Below are positions 48,640 to 58,277 of a stretch of DNA of 64,000 nt, in pieces (within the stretch, counting starts at the first letter, position 1; the number at the start of each line of letters is the position of its first letter). Below the pieces are notes generated by a model, which was not told where the DNA came from, did no database searches, and saw only the letters and a program-made list of their open reading frames with translations. Position numbers and translations under genes: made by a program. Where the stretch lies: contig CAZYGG010000005.1 in assembly GCA_964647585.1 (NCBI GenBank), positions 1-64,000 on the forward strand. Reading direction: 5' to 3'. The stretch comes from CAJINA01 sp964647585 (lineage in GTDB: Bacteria; Desulfobacterota; Desulfobacteria; Desulfobacterales; CAJINA01).

Positions 48640-51528
48640 TTGTCTAATCCAGAACCTTTATATAGTAGCAAAATTACCAAGGTTTACCTGTCCTATTTAA
48701 TGCGAAATCATCCGGACATTGATGTCGCGCCGATTATTCAGGCAGCCGGCATGACGGAATATGAAATCGAAGATCAGACACACTGGTTTACCCAGGAGCA
48801 GGTGGATCGCTTTTACAACAGAATTTCAGAAGCCACTGGTGACCCGGGCATAGCCAGAAAAGCCGGGCGCTATGCGACCTCGACAGCGGGATTGGGTGTC
48901 TCCAAGCAATATTTGCTGAGCTTGCTGAATTTAAGCACCCTTTATCTGCTCATAGAAAAAGTCTATTCAGTTTTCAGTCGCGGCGTATCCATCAAAGCCA
49001 AAAAACTGGGACCGAATAAAGTTGAAATCATTTCAACTCCCAAAGAGGGGGTCGCTGAAAAACCATACCAGTGTGAAAATCGCATCGGTTTTTTCGAGTC
49101 CGTGGCGAAGTATTTCGTGCAGAATTTTGCGCAGGTTGACCATCCTGAATGTTTTCATAAAGGGCATGACCACTGTCGCTACATTGTTACCTGGGACAGG
49201 GAAAATTCGGCAACTCTGAAACAGATACGCAATATTCTACTATCAGTCACCGGTCTTGTCGCGTTGGTACTTTTTTTCTTTCTGCCGTTTAAGACCTGGG
49301 GGATCCTGGTGTTATCATTCGGGTTTATCGGTATGTCTTTCTCCTTTGTAACCGAATACCTGACGCAAAAGGAGCTTGCGGGGATCCTTAAAAGTAAGGG
49401 CAGTGAGGCTGAAAACCTTATCGCCGAGATGAAGATTCGCCATGACAACGCCCTGCTTGTCCAGGAGATAGGGGACGCAATTTCGTCCGTCCTGGATATT
49501 GAAGACCTTGTCAAGACCGTTGTGCACAGCATGCAGATGTACCTGGATTTTGACCGGGGCATCATCATGCTTGCCGACAGCCGCAAAACACGTCTCGCCT
49601 ATGTGGCCGGCTACGGCTATGATTATACGAAAGAATCTGATCTCCAGCAGCTAAGATTCAGCCTGAATAACCCGGCCTCGCAAGGGGTCTTCACGCGTGC
49701 TTTCAGGGAACAAAAGCCCCTGCTCATCAAGGATGTCGCGCAGATCGAAGATAGTTTTTCTGATAGAAGCATCAAATTTATAAATGATATGAACGTGCAG
49801 TCATTAATTTGCATACCGATTATCTATAAAGATGAATCCCTGGGTGTTCTGGGGGTTGATAACATCAAGTCTAAAAGGCCGCTTAATACGAGTGATATCA
49901 GCTTGTTGATGGGAGTTGCCTCGCAGACCGCCGTTGGAATCATGAATGCCGTTGCCTTTAGAAAAATTCGGGAGAGCGAGAAAAAATACCGCGAACTTGT
50001 CGAAAATGCGAACAGCATTATCATGCGGATTAACATAAAGGGGCACATTACTTTCTTTAATGAGTATGCCCAACGGGTTTTCGGGTATACGGAAACTGAG
50101 GCCCGTAAAAAGAAAGACACAGATACTTTCGGCCTTGTAATGGGCGGCGAAGGGAGTTCACTTGGCAGCCTGATTGAAGATTTTAAACAATCTCCGTTGA
50201 AAACTGTTTTCGATGAGAGCAAAAGTAAGCTCAAAAATGGGGAAGACGTATGGATTGCCTGGACATACCGACCCATCTTCAGCAAAGACAATACCTTTAG
50301 TGAAATTCTGTGTGTCGGCAATGAAATTACAGCTCTCAAGCAAGCGGAACAGGAAAAGGCAGCCTTGGAAATCAGGCTTTACCGCGCCCAAAAAATGGAA
50401 GCCATCGGTACCCTGGCCGGTGGCGTTGCCCACGACCTTAACAATATCCTGTCAGGGATTGTAAGTTATCCCCAGGTGTTGTTAAGGAAATTGCCGGACG
50501 GCAGCCCGCTTATAAAACCCATCCGGACCATTCAGGATTCAGGTAAAAGAGCCGCGGCGATCGTTCAGGACCTGCTGACCCTGGCAAGAAGAGGGGTCGT
50601 TACAAAGGATATCGTCGATTTAAATACCGTCATCACTGAATACCTGCAAAGCCCTGAATTTAAGGATGTCCAGAATACCCATCCGCATGTTCAGGTCAAA
50701 GCGGATCTGCTTGAAAGTTCCCTTAACATCAAAGGCTCCCCGGTCCATTTGTCCAAGACGGTCATGAACCTGGTCACCAATGCATTCGAGGCGATTGAGG
50801 GGGCCGGTGAGGTTGTCATATCCATAGAAAACAGGACTGTGGATACTTTGCTCAATGGTTACGACCAGGTAAAAAACGGTGATTATGTCACCCTGACTGT
50901 TATGGATACGGGCAGTGGTATCCTGTCCCAGGACCTGGAACGAATCTTCGAACCTTTTTACACTAAAAAAGTTATGGGGAAAAGCGGCACCGGACTGGGG
51001 ATGGCGGTGGTCTGGGGAACCGTCAAAGATCACAACGGATATATTGATGTGCAAAGTACGCCGGGGCGCGGGACCTTCTTCACCCTCTATTTTCCCGCAG
51101 TCAGGCAGCCGCTGCCGGGTACCGAATCAATACCCGACTCCATTGATGGGTTCATGGGCAAGGGGGAGTCGATCTTAATTGTCGATGATATCGAAGAGCA
51201 GAGGGCCATCGCATCTGAGATATTGGGCATGTTGGGCTACACCGTTCAAGCGGTTGCCAGCGGTGCCGCAGCGGTCGCGTACATGCAGAACCACCAGGTA
51301 GATCTCCTGGTCCTGGACATGATCATGGAGCCCGGTATGGACGGGCTGGATACGTACCGGGAAATACTTCGATTGCATCCCGGCCAGAAAGCAATTATAA
51401 CGAGCGGTTTCGCCGAAACAGAACGTGTCAAGGAAGCCATTCAGCTGGGTGCACGAACCTATATCAAAAAGCCGTATCTGTTCGAGACGATCGGGAAGGC
51501 TGTCTGGAATGAGCTGAATTCCGCATAA
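48640..51528 (+). CDS. hybrid sensor histidine kinase (V4R-like, GAF, PAS, kinase, receiver)
   Basis: A 962-residue membrane-bound hybrid kinase. The N-terminal ~190 residues resemble heme-NO-binding/V4R-associated sensor regions (NRIGFFESVAKYFVQNF...CFHKGHDHCRYIVTW). Two close transmembrane helices (~205-245), GAF domain (~275-445), PAS domain (~450-580), HisKA with H598 (GGVAHDLNNILSG), HATPase (NLVTNAFEAI, DTGSGI, GTGLGMAVV) and a C-terminal receiver with D893. The start is TTG with AAAGGAG 7 nt upstream. The radical SAM gene follows 27 bp later, so the two may be co-transcribed. Confidence 0.9.
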   Translation: MSNPEPLYSSKITKVYLSYLMRNHPDIDVAPIIQAAGMTEYEIEDQTHWFTQEQVDRFYNRISEATGDPGIARKAGRYATSTAGLGVSKQYLLSLLNLSTLYLLIEKVYSVFSRGVSIKAKKLGPNKVEIISTPKEGVAEKPYQCENRIGFFESVAKYFVQNFAQVDHPECFHKGHDHCRYIVTWDRENSATLKQIRNILLSVTGLVALVLFFFLPFKTWGILVLSFGFIGMSFSFVTEYLTQKELAGILKSKGSEAENLIAEMKIRHDNALLVQEIGDAISSVLDIEDLVKTVVHSMQMYLDFDRGIIMLADSRKTRLAYVAGYGYDYTKESDLQQLRFSLNNPASQGVFTRAFREQKPLLIKDVAQIEDSFSDRSIKFINDMNVQSLICIPIIYKDESLGVLGVDNIKSKRPLNTSDISLLMGVASQTAVGIMNAVAFRKIRESEKKYRELVENANSIIMRINIKGHITFFNEYAQRVFGYTETEARKKKDTDTFGLVMGGEGSSLGSLIEDFKQSPLKTVFDESKSKLKNGEDVWIAWTYRPIFSKDNTFSEILCVGNEITALKQAEQEKAALEIRLYRAQKMEAIGTLAGGVAHDLNNILSGIVSYPQVLLRKLPDGSPLIKPIRTIQDSGKRAAAIVQDLLTLARRGVVTKDIVDLNTVITEYLQSPEFKDVQNTHPHVQVKADLLESSLNIKGSPVHLSKTVMNLVTNAFEAIEGAGEVVISIENRTVDTLLNGYDQVKNGDYVTLTVMDTGSGILSQDLERIFEPFYTKKVMGKSGTGLGMAVVWGTVKDHNGYIDVQSTPGRGTFFTLYFPAVRQPLPGTESIPDSIDGFMGKGESILIVDDIEEQRAIASEILGMLGYTVQAVASGAAAVAYMQNHQVDLLVLDMIMEPGMDGLDTYREILRLHPGQKAIITSGFAETERVKEAIQLGARTYIKKPYLFETIGKAVWNELNSA

Positions 51529-51555
51529 TATTTACTGTCTTTTGAAGAGGAAAAC

Positions 51556-52983
51556 ATGCCACGTCTCCTGCTGATCAACCCATCCAATACGCATAAAGGG
51601 CTGGGCAATATTCGGGCCACCGCCTTTCCGCCCATGAATCTGCCCTACCTTGCGGCAGTCACCCCCAACAATTACCAGATTGAAGTTCTCGATGAAAATA
51701 TCCAACCTTTCGAGTACCGGGAAGCCGACCTGGTCGGTATCACGGCGTATACCGCTTCCGTTTACCGCGGATACCAGATCGCCCAATTATATCGGGATAA
51801 AGGCATCCCCACGGTGATGGGGGGGATCCATGTCTCCATGCTGCCCGAAGAGGCGCTGACGTTTTGCGACACAGTGGTGATCGGTGAAGCGGAGGGCATC
51901 TGGCCGCAGGTGTTGACAGATTTTGAAGCAGGTTGCCTGAAAAAGGAGTACCGGGGCACCTGGCCGGATTTGGAAAACCTGCCGAACCCCCGCCGGGATA
52001 TACTCAATGACGCTTACTATAAGTGGGGCAGTCTCCAGACCTCCCGGGGTTGCCCCATGGACTGCCACTTTTGTTCCGTAACCGCTTTTAACGGCCGCCG
52101 TTTTCGGAGGAGATCACTGGACGCGGTCATGGCCGAACTGGCCCAGATCCCCCAGAAAACGGTGCTGTTGGCCGATGACAACATCATCGGCTACAGCAAG
52201 GCGGACATGGCGTGGACCAAGGCCTTTTTCAAGCGGATAATTGAAAGTGGAATTAAAAAGTATTTTTTTGCCCAGGCGTCTCTCCAGATTGGGGAAGATC
52301 CCGAGCTGGTTCGGCTAGCTGCCCGGGCAGGCTTAAAGATCGTCTTCGTGGGTATGGAATCTGTGAATCCGGAAACACTACGATCCTATGGTAAAAATAT
52401 TAACCTTAACCGGTTTCAGGAAAACCGCTACTATGAATTGATTCAAAATATTCGCACGGCCGGTATCGCTTTTCTCGGGGCATTTGTGCTGGGCAGTGAT
52501 GAGGATGATCTGTCCGTGTTCCATACCACCCTGGAGTTTATAAAAACCGCCCATATAGATGTTCTGCAAGTCACCAAGCCCACACCCCTGCCCGGGACAA
52601 AATTGTGGAAGGCATTAAATCAAGAAAACCGGATCTTCAGCCAAAATTTTCCTGAAGATTGGAAAGACTACCGGTTTTCACGGATGCTTTTTAATCCGTT
52701 GAAATTGACCATCGAGGACGTGTACGAAGGGTATGCGTATCTTAAAAATGCCTATTTCAGCCGCTGGGAAACTGTAAAGCGAACCTTGTCCACTTTACTG
52801 ACAACCCGGGACCCCGCAGCCACGTATATTGCCTACCGGTTTAACGAATCTTACCGTAAGGCGTTTGTGGATTCTGATAACTACCCCTACGCCACCCGCC
52901 CAGGGCTGCAAAAGAAATTTGGTTCTAAGCGGGACGTTCAGCGATCAAATCTTTTAAGCAGCCTGCGCATATACCTGAAGTAG
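51556..52983 (+). CDS. B12-binding-type radical SAM protein
   Basis: A 475-residue radical SAM enzyme of the B12-dependent class. N-terminal ~140 residues are a cobalamin-binding-like Rossmann domain (RLLLINPSNTHKGLGN..., GIPTVMGGIHVSMLPEEAL). The Fe4S4 motif is C166-x3-C170-x2-C173 (RGCPMDCHFCS). C-terminal DUF4070-like region (KPTPLPGTKLWKAL). Members methylate or rearrange unactivated carbons; substrate unknown. Directly behind the hybrid kinase. Its last 46 nt overlap the end of the convergent PilZ gene. Confidence 0.9.
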   Translation: MPRLLLINPSNTHKGLGNIRATAFPPMNLPYLAAVTPNNYQIEVLDENIQPFEYREADLVGITAYTASVYRGYQIAQLYRDKGIPTVMGGIHVSMLPEEALTFCDTVVIGEAEGIWPQVLTDFEAGCLKKEYRGTWPDLENLPNPRRDILNDAYYKWGSLQTSRGCPMDCHFCSVTAFNGRRFRRRSLDAVMAELAQIPQKTVLLADDNIIGYSKADMAWTKAFFKRIIESGIKKYFFAQASLQIGEDPELVRLAARAGLKIVFVGMESVNPETLRSYGKNINLNRFQENRYYELIQNIRTAGIAFLGAFVLGSDEDDLSVFHTTLEFIKTAHIDVLQVTKPTPLPGTKLWKALNQENRIFSQNFPEDWKDYRFSRMLFNPLKLTIEDVYEGYAYLKNAYFSRWETVKRTLSTLLTTRDPAATYIAYRFNESYRKAFVDSDNYPYATRPGLQKKFGSKRDVQRSNLLSSLRIYLK

Positions 52984-55034
52984 TGATCCGTATGTGTCAT
53001 GTTCAGTATCCAGAGTGTGTATGCTTTTTCCTGGTTTATTGCTGTGGCTTTAGCGTATGTCTCCGGGTACATCAGCACGGGAATGGTGTTGGTTTTGAAA
53101 TATTTCGCCTGGCAGGCCAATGCTGATTGAAAAATTTCTCCGGGAAGGTTGTCCGGTTCAAGGACAATGACGGTCATGCAGTTGGTCAGCTCAGACATGT
53201 TCAGGCCGATATCAGACATGTTCAGGATGAAGATTGCGACCAGGTCATCATTTCGCTTTAGTGAAAATAGAAGCCGAGATCGTCTGAGACCGGCTCGGGT
53301 GTAGCGGCCCCGCAGTTCGGAGATTTCCATTGAACCCGGCTCAAGCTCCAGTGCTTTCAGCATTAAACCGCCGGAACGCCGGGCATAAAATCTTCTGAGT
53401 GATAGAAGATCACCGGCGTCTGTCTTAGCCAAATGCCAGGGCGGTGCAATTTCTGTTTCCAGAGATGGAATCCTTGAATAGTGGAGATAGGCAAATGAAT
53501 CCAGGGAGCAGCCCCCGGGGTCACCGATACGTCGGGCGGAACCTCCAAAGACCCGTGCCGGGAACTTGTTTTCGGGCCTGAAATAGCAAAATACGTAATC
53601 CATTTTTGATGATTTCAGGCTGTGGGAGTCATTTATATATCTTCCAATCTGGTTGAGTACCACCAGCCCGGCCCGGGTAAAGTCCGCCTTTCTGGCGGCA
53701 TGGTGATGGATCAGCCAGGACTTTTCATAAAACCGAACCATGGCCATGTGTCCCAATATACGGCCTTTATTCTGATAGATGAAATGCCGGGCGATATCAT
53801 GATTCTCTGTATACAGTCGGTGATAGGTCGCCTTGATTGTTTCCTTATTCTGGTGGAAAAAACCGTATTTATCGGGATAAATGAAACCGGTATCGAAGAA
53901 AAACTCCCAAAGGTCATCCTGGTCAACCGGGTTACACAGGTAGGCATTGTTGTTGGTTGCCTGATATAGCAGGGAAAGCAGTTTTACATGATCTTTGGGG
54001 GATATATCAATAAGGGCCAGGCCGCATTTAACATGTTTGCCATCTCCGATTGCCAGCGGGCCGGCTTTGTAGATGACCTGGGCTTTGCACCTGATTTTAA
54101 AGCTGCTGGCAAAATGCAATTCCAGTTCCGGAATGAGCAGGCCGGGTAAAAGAACCGACCGGTTTGCTTCTTCTGCCACGGAAAACCCGGAACCGGAGAT
54201 ATCGATCACTTTCAAGGTTATGGTTCTGTGGGCAAAAGGATGCTTAAAGGTAATATCCGGCGGCGGGGTCAATTCCTGCCGGCCAGTCCGGAACTCTTTA
54301 CTTTTCAGTTGCGGAACCTGACTGTTCGTTGGCGTGACAATAAAATTTCTGTTTCGGCCTCCACCGGTTTGCTTGACGATCCGGCCTTCTCCGGCATAGA
54401 GTAGTTCGCTCGCGGATGAGAACTCCATGTGTACCGGCGCGGTGGTATCAATCGACGGGGATTTCTGCGGTGGTTTTGCTGTTTCTGCGATACAGAATGC
54501 AGCCGTACTGAAATCAACAAGGGTTCCATTCAAGACGGCGGTACCCTGACGAAGTGTGGCCTGTATATTCTGGCAGGTATTTCGCGCGATTTCCCTGGAG
54601 TTGACATCGACGCCCCCATCCGGGACCCGGAACAAAATACCGCCCCCATTGAAACGGACTTGGTCGGGGTTTACCAAAAAGAGATGCTGGCCGCGGGGAA
54701 CCAGGATATCCTTAACCATGTAGTCAGCGTTAAGTTTACCCGGAGAGTCCTGGCCTGACCACGCGCACTCTACGGTATCATTCAGGCAGGGGCGTGGTTT
54801 CGCCCGGAAAGAAATGGGATCAGTAAACCGCGGGTGCCAGAAATTGACCAGAACAGTACCGTTGCTGAAGTTGATGAAATTAAATGCGTTAATCAGGTGG
54901 GCTTTGCCGATTTTTGTCCCATTGCGGGAGTATTGCCTCCCCTTGTGGATAGTACCCAAGTGGTGAGGCGCAACGCCAGTATCTTTTTTTGAACGTTTCC
55001 CGGCAGATTTAGATAAACATAAGGATTGATTCAT
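52938..55034 (-). CDS. large PilZ-domain protein with acyltransferase-like C terminus
   Basis: A 698-residue protein. A PilZ-type domain at ~245-355 (ITLKVIDISGSGFSVAEEANRSVLLPGLLIPELELHF...VKCGLALIDI), which in this family binds c-di-GMP, although the canonical RxxxR is not obvious. A second PilZ-like segment may lie at ~100-200. The last ~330 residues look like a GNAT-type N-acyltransferase (KATYHRLYTENHDIARHFIYQNKGRILGHMAMVRFYEKSWLIHHHAA). No signal peptide. Links c-di-GMP signalling to surface or metabolite modification (inference). Convergent overlap with the radical SAM gene. Confidence 0.75.
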   Translation of the reverse strand: MNQSLCLSKSAGKRSKKDTGVAPHHLGTIHKGRQYSRNGTKIGKAHLINAFNFINFSNGTVLVNFWHPRFTDPISFRAKPRPCLNDTVECAWSGQDSPGKLNADYMVKDILVPRGQHLFLVNPDQVRFNGGGILFRVPDGGVDVNSREIARNTCQNIQATLRQGTAVLNGTLVDFSTAAFCIAETAKPPQKSPSIDTTAPVHMEFSSASELLYAGEGRIVKQTGGGRNRNFIVTPTNSQVPQLKSKEFRTGRQELTPPPDITFKHPFAHRTITLKVIDISGSGFSVAEEANRSVLLPGLLIPELELHFASSFKIRCKAQVIYKAGPLAIGDGKHVKCGLALIDISPKDHVKLLSLLYQATNNNAYLCNPVDQDDLWEFFFDTGFIYPDKYGFFHQNKETIKATYHRLYTENHDIARHFIYQNKGRILGHMAMVRFYEKSWLIHHHAARKADFTRAGLVVLNQIGRYINDSHSLKSSKMDYVFCYFRPENKFPARVFGGSARRIGDPGGCSLDSFAYLHYSRIPSLETEIAPPWHLAKTDAGDLLSLRRFYARRSGGLMLKALELEPGSMEISELRGRYTRAGLRRSRLLFSLKRNDDLVAIFILNMSDIGLNMSELTNCMTVIVLEPDNLPGEIFQSALACQAKYFKTNTIPVLMYPETYAKATAINQEKAYTLWILNMTHTDHYFRYMRRLLKRFDR

Positions 55035-55495
55035 GATGCATTGCCGAACTTGTCAGGGGCCAATAGTAGGAGTCAGCAACGTAAACGCCAACAATCCCTT
55101 TTCTATCTGTGCCTCTGTCGCGGCAGGTTAGTAGTCGGGAAAACAGCGCTCGTATCTAGGGACGCGACAGTAGTAGAGAAATAACACTCAGAATGTGGTA
55201 TGTCAAGCTTTGGCAATGACTATATGTTGTAATATCAGCCAACAGGTGGTGCTATATGGCCTGGCTCGCGACCCGAAGCACGGCACCCCGAGCCCCGGTC
55301 GTAATCATGAAATCATTGCCAGCCGTGGAATTTTTGATTAATGCTCTATTTTCAATCCGGTTATTTCGGAGAATCAGGGACACTTGAACAACTCGGTGGT
55401 ACGGGCTGACATGCAGCCAACGGCATGCGCCTGACGTTTTGTAGAACTATATGCAATCGTTCCGTATCAAAACGGGACAGATAGGATAATAATTG
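55035..55495. other. gene-free divergent region
   Basis: 461 bp between the PilZ gene (minus) and the enolase-superfamily gene (plus). Probably holds both promoters; no clear boxes or repeats seen. Confidence 0.4.
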
Positions 55496-56677
55496 ATGGC
55501 AACAGAATCGATTCATATTGAAGTGCAGCCCCTTAAGATAAAATTGAAATCTACCTTCCGGCATGCCGGCGCCGAGAGGAACGAAGGCGAAAGTGTCTGG
55601 ATCAGGGCGTGCCGGGGTGAAATTTCCGGATATGGGGAAGGGTGCCCCCGATCCTATTCCGCCGGTGATGACCTGGAATCCAGCGTCCAGTGGATCCGGA
55701 AAAATTTTTCAACCGGGACAATCGCGTTTGATTCGCTGGACAGCGTCCTGGGGTGGATGGAAAAAAACGAGACGCTGATAGACCGGTTTCCATCAGCCTG
55801 GTGTGCCCTGGAAATGGCCTTGCTGGACCTTTTTTCCAGGGAGCAAAATTGCAGTGTGGAAGCACTGCTCGGCATAACCGAGTGCCAGCGGAAGGGACGT
55901 TACTCGGCTGTTCTGGGGGATGACGACAAGTGGAAATATTCTGCGATTGCGGATCAATGCCTGGTCCGCGGACTTTCAGATTTCAAGATCAAACTAAATG
56001 GCGACCTTGAACGCGACCAGGAGAAAATTACGATATTGTATGACCTGTGTGAACAGCACGGTGTCACGGATCCACGCATACGTCTCGATGCCAACAACTT
56101 ATGGACGGGGCGCGTTGAAGATGCAATCGACCACCTGAAAGCTCTGGTCGGCAATGTCTTCGCAATTGAAGAGCCTGTTGGTTCCGGAGATATAGAGGGT
56201 ATCAGCCGGGTTAGTGTGGCCTGCCAATTGCCCGTTGTTCTGGATGAAAGTCTGTGCACCATCCGGGACCTGGAACGTTTCAAAAGCCTGCCCGGAAAAT
56301 TTATTGCCAATATCAAGGTTTCTCGTGTAGGAGGGATTGTACGGGCCCTTCGCCTGGTGAACGTGCTGAGAAAATCAGACTGGCCGGTTATCGTGGGATG
56401 TCACGTGGGCGAGACATCGCTGTTAACCCGGGCGGCGCTTATTCCGGCTGACGCGGCTGGCGAAGACCTGATTGCCCAGGAAGGGGCTTATGGCGATTAC
56501 CTGGTAGAACGGGAGCCGGTTTACCCGGTGCTGAAGTTTGGCCGCGGCGGGTATCTGAATCTCAAACGCCCCTATTATTCTGAAACCGTCCAGGGGCTAA
56601 AGATAATTCCGGTTGAAAATTGGGACAGGGGCTTCGGCCTGAAATGCCGCTGGACCGAAAGCTCCGGACAATGTTGA
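55496..56677 (+). CDS. enolase-superfamily enzyme (mandelate racemase / muconate-lactonizing type)
   Basis: A 393-residue barrel enzyme. MLE-type acid-base motif KIKLNG, metal ligands in RLDANN (Asp), FAIEEPVG (Glu) and VLDES (Asp), and second Lys in NIKVSRVGG, which matches the dipeptide epimerase / o-succinylbenzoate synthase subgroup with Lys on both faces. Reaction probably a racemisation, epimerisation or dehydration of a carboxylate. ATG 55496 chosen (AGGA 9 nt upstream) over TTG 55493. An FAD enzyme gene follows. Confidence 0.85.
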   Translation: MATESIHIEVQPLKIKLKSTFRHAGAERNEGESVWIRACRGEISGYGEGCPRSYSAGDDLESSVQWIRKNFSTGTIAFDSLDSVLGWMEKNETLIDRFPSAWCALEMALLDLFSREQNCSVEALLGITECQRKGRYSAVLGDDDKWKYSAIADQCLVRGLSDFKIKLNGDLERDQEKITILYDLCEQHGVTDPRIRLDANNLWTGRVEDAIDHLKALVGNVFAIEEPVGSGDIEGISRVSVACQLPVVLDESLCTIRDLERFKSLPGKFIANIKVSRVGGIVRALRLVNVLRKSDWPVIVGCHVGETSLLTRAALIPADAAGEDLIAQEGAYGDYLVEREPVYPVLKFGRGGYLNLKRPYYSETVQGLKIIPVENWDRGFGLKCRWTESSGQC

Positions 56678-56780
56678 TCACGACCTTCCGGGTCTCAAAA
56701 TGCCGGATTGGAAGCCCTCATACCCGGAGAACGATTACATTTGGGTATGAACGGGGAAAGTCCGGCAGCAGGGGGATAAT

Positions 56781-57878
56781 ATGGCAGCAACATATGATGT
56801 GCTAATTATAGGGGCGGGGCCCGGCGGTATCGCCGCGGGCTATGCCGCCGGACAAAAGGGCTATTCCCACATTATTCTGGAGAAGGGCAAACGGGTCTTC
56901 CAGGGAATCATTGATTCATATCCAAAAGGGAAAAAAGTCTACCCGACGATACCCCGGGGCGAGGAGAAGCAGTTCCCGGTAGAGGGACTTACCCCTCCGC
57001 CTGAAAAGATCCCGGTGGAAAAGTATATCGAGCAGGCCGAAAGCTTCGTTCGTCTGAAGAAGCTCAATGTTCAGTACGAGGAAGCGTATCAGGATATCCA
57101 AAAGAGCAACGACGGATTTACTGTTGAAACAAAACAGAATGTCTACCGGGCTAAGAAAATCATCTTTGCCTTTGGAAGTAACATCCCCAACGACCTGGGC
57201 GTTTACGGGGAAGCCAAAACAGTTGCCCGCCGGATTGACAATGTTGCGGACTACATCGGGCGGACCACCCTGGTTATCGGGGGTGGAAACGCGGCGGCGG
57301 ATATTGTGGCGGCGCTTTCCAAGGAGAAACGTGAAGCCGGTGACACAACCCGTGTCTATTGGGGCCACACCAAAAAGAAGTTCAAAGTAAACAAAAACAC
57401 GGCCCGCGATCTCGGTGAGGAGATCCTGCTGGGCGGCCAGATAAAAATTCTCCAGGGAGCCATCCCGAAAATAGGCGAAGTCGATACCGAAGGGATCGAC
57501 CGCTTGTATATCCACCAGAGCCCCGAAATCCAGGCCCGGGACGATGTCTTTATGTACCAGGGCATGAGTTTTCCCATGAAGAACGTTATCGCCTGTGTCG
57601 GGACCCATGGCCCGGCGGGGGTTTTTAATGCGATGGATCTGCAGCAGATCGCCTGCACCGGCAATATCTGCAAAATCGCCCGGGAGGGTGAACAACTCCT
57701 TCTGCTGACCACCGGTCTGGAAACCAGCCGGGAGGGCATCTACGCCATCGGTGGGTCCATCAGCCCATCCTACATGGAAGCCCAGGGCGACGGTACCATC
57801 CGGGAGAAAAAACACTCCAACCTTATTTATACAGCGATAAAAGACGCGGTGACTGTTATTAACCACATTGATTTCTAA
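56781..57878 (+). CDS. NAD(P)/FAD-dependent oxidoreductase, thioredoxin-reductase-like without CxxC
   Basis: A 365-residue flavoprotein. FAD site GAGPGGIAAGYAAG near the start, NAD(P) site VIGGGNAAADIVAAL in the middle, and YAIGGSISPSYM, the second FAD contact, near the end. Lacks the redox CxxC of thioredoxin reductase, so it resembles YpdA or ferredoxin-NADP reductase types. AGGGGG precedes the ATG. Element E3 begins at its stop codon. Confidence 0.87.
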   Translation: MAATYDVLIIGAGPGGIAAGYAAGQKGYSHIILEKGKRVFQGIIDSYPKGKKVYPTIPRGEEKQFPVEGLTPPPEKIPVEKYIEQAESFVRLKKLNVQYEEAYQDIQKSNDGFTVETKQNVYRAKKIIFAFGSNIPNDLGVYGEAKTVARRIDNVADYIGRTTLVIGGGNAAADIVAALSKEKREAGDTTRVYWGHTKKKFKVNKNTARDLGEEILLGGQIKILQGAIPKIGEVDTEGIDRLYIHQSPEIQARDDVFMYQGMSFPMKNVIACVGTHGPAGVFNAMDLQQIACTGNICKIAREGEQLLLLTTGLETSREGIYAIGGSISPSYMEAQGDGTIREKKHSNLIYTAIKDAVTVINHIDF

Positions 57879-58037
57879 GGGTTCGCGCAAAAATAAATTC
57901 ACAGATTTCCGGAGTTCAGCCGCTCAATCAACAAGGCGCAAAAATTAAGAAATATCAGGTATATTTCGTATTTTTGGAACGCCGCTGATTGGGATGGATG
58001 GGCTTTGGAAATGTGAAGTTATTTTTTCGCGAGCCCT
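57878..58037 (+). repeat. inverted-repeat-bounded element E3 (structured-core family)
   Basis: Ends AGGGTTCGCGCAAAAATAAA and TTATTTTTTCGCGAGCCCT are complementary over ~26 bp with four mismatches. Inside, CAAGGCG, then a palindromic core AGAAATATC-AGGTATATTTC (57948-57967), then GGAACGCCGCTGATTGGG and GGGCTTTGG, parallel in order to E1 and E2. Starts on the stop codon of the FAD gene, so it may act as that gene's transcript end. Confidence 0.6.
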
Positions 58038-58142
58038 AAGCAAGGTGAAACCGCTGGCACGAAGTCGAGTGTTTCTACCTTCAATTCCGAGTATCATAAC
58101 TGAAAATCAATATATAGCCTTTTAGATGGATTTTCAGTCCTG

Positions 58143-58204
58143 AGATAACTATTTTATATCACATTAATTTTGTGCTATTGATATATTTGCTTCGTGGCAA
58201 GATA
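58143..58204 (+). repeat. AT-rich repeat ending TGGCAAG, copy A
   Basis: AGATAAC, ATTTTATATCACA, CTATTGATATATTTG and TGGCAAGATA in order. About 80% identical by eye to copy B (59724-59787), same orientation, on the other side of the cyclase gene. Shorter relatives at 12133-12176 and 19874-19901. Confidence 0.6.
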
Positions 58205-58277
58205 ACAGTATCCTGACAGTCTTAAAAATTATTCCTTTCTATATTTAAAAATAGTCACTTAAATTCGGAGGCAATTT

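Noticed and set aside
58143..58204. Sigma-54 promoter reading of TGGCAAG
   Set aside because: The -12 TTGC element is not at the required distance in any copy.
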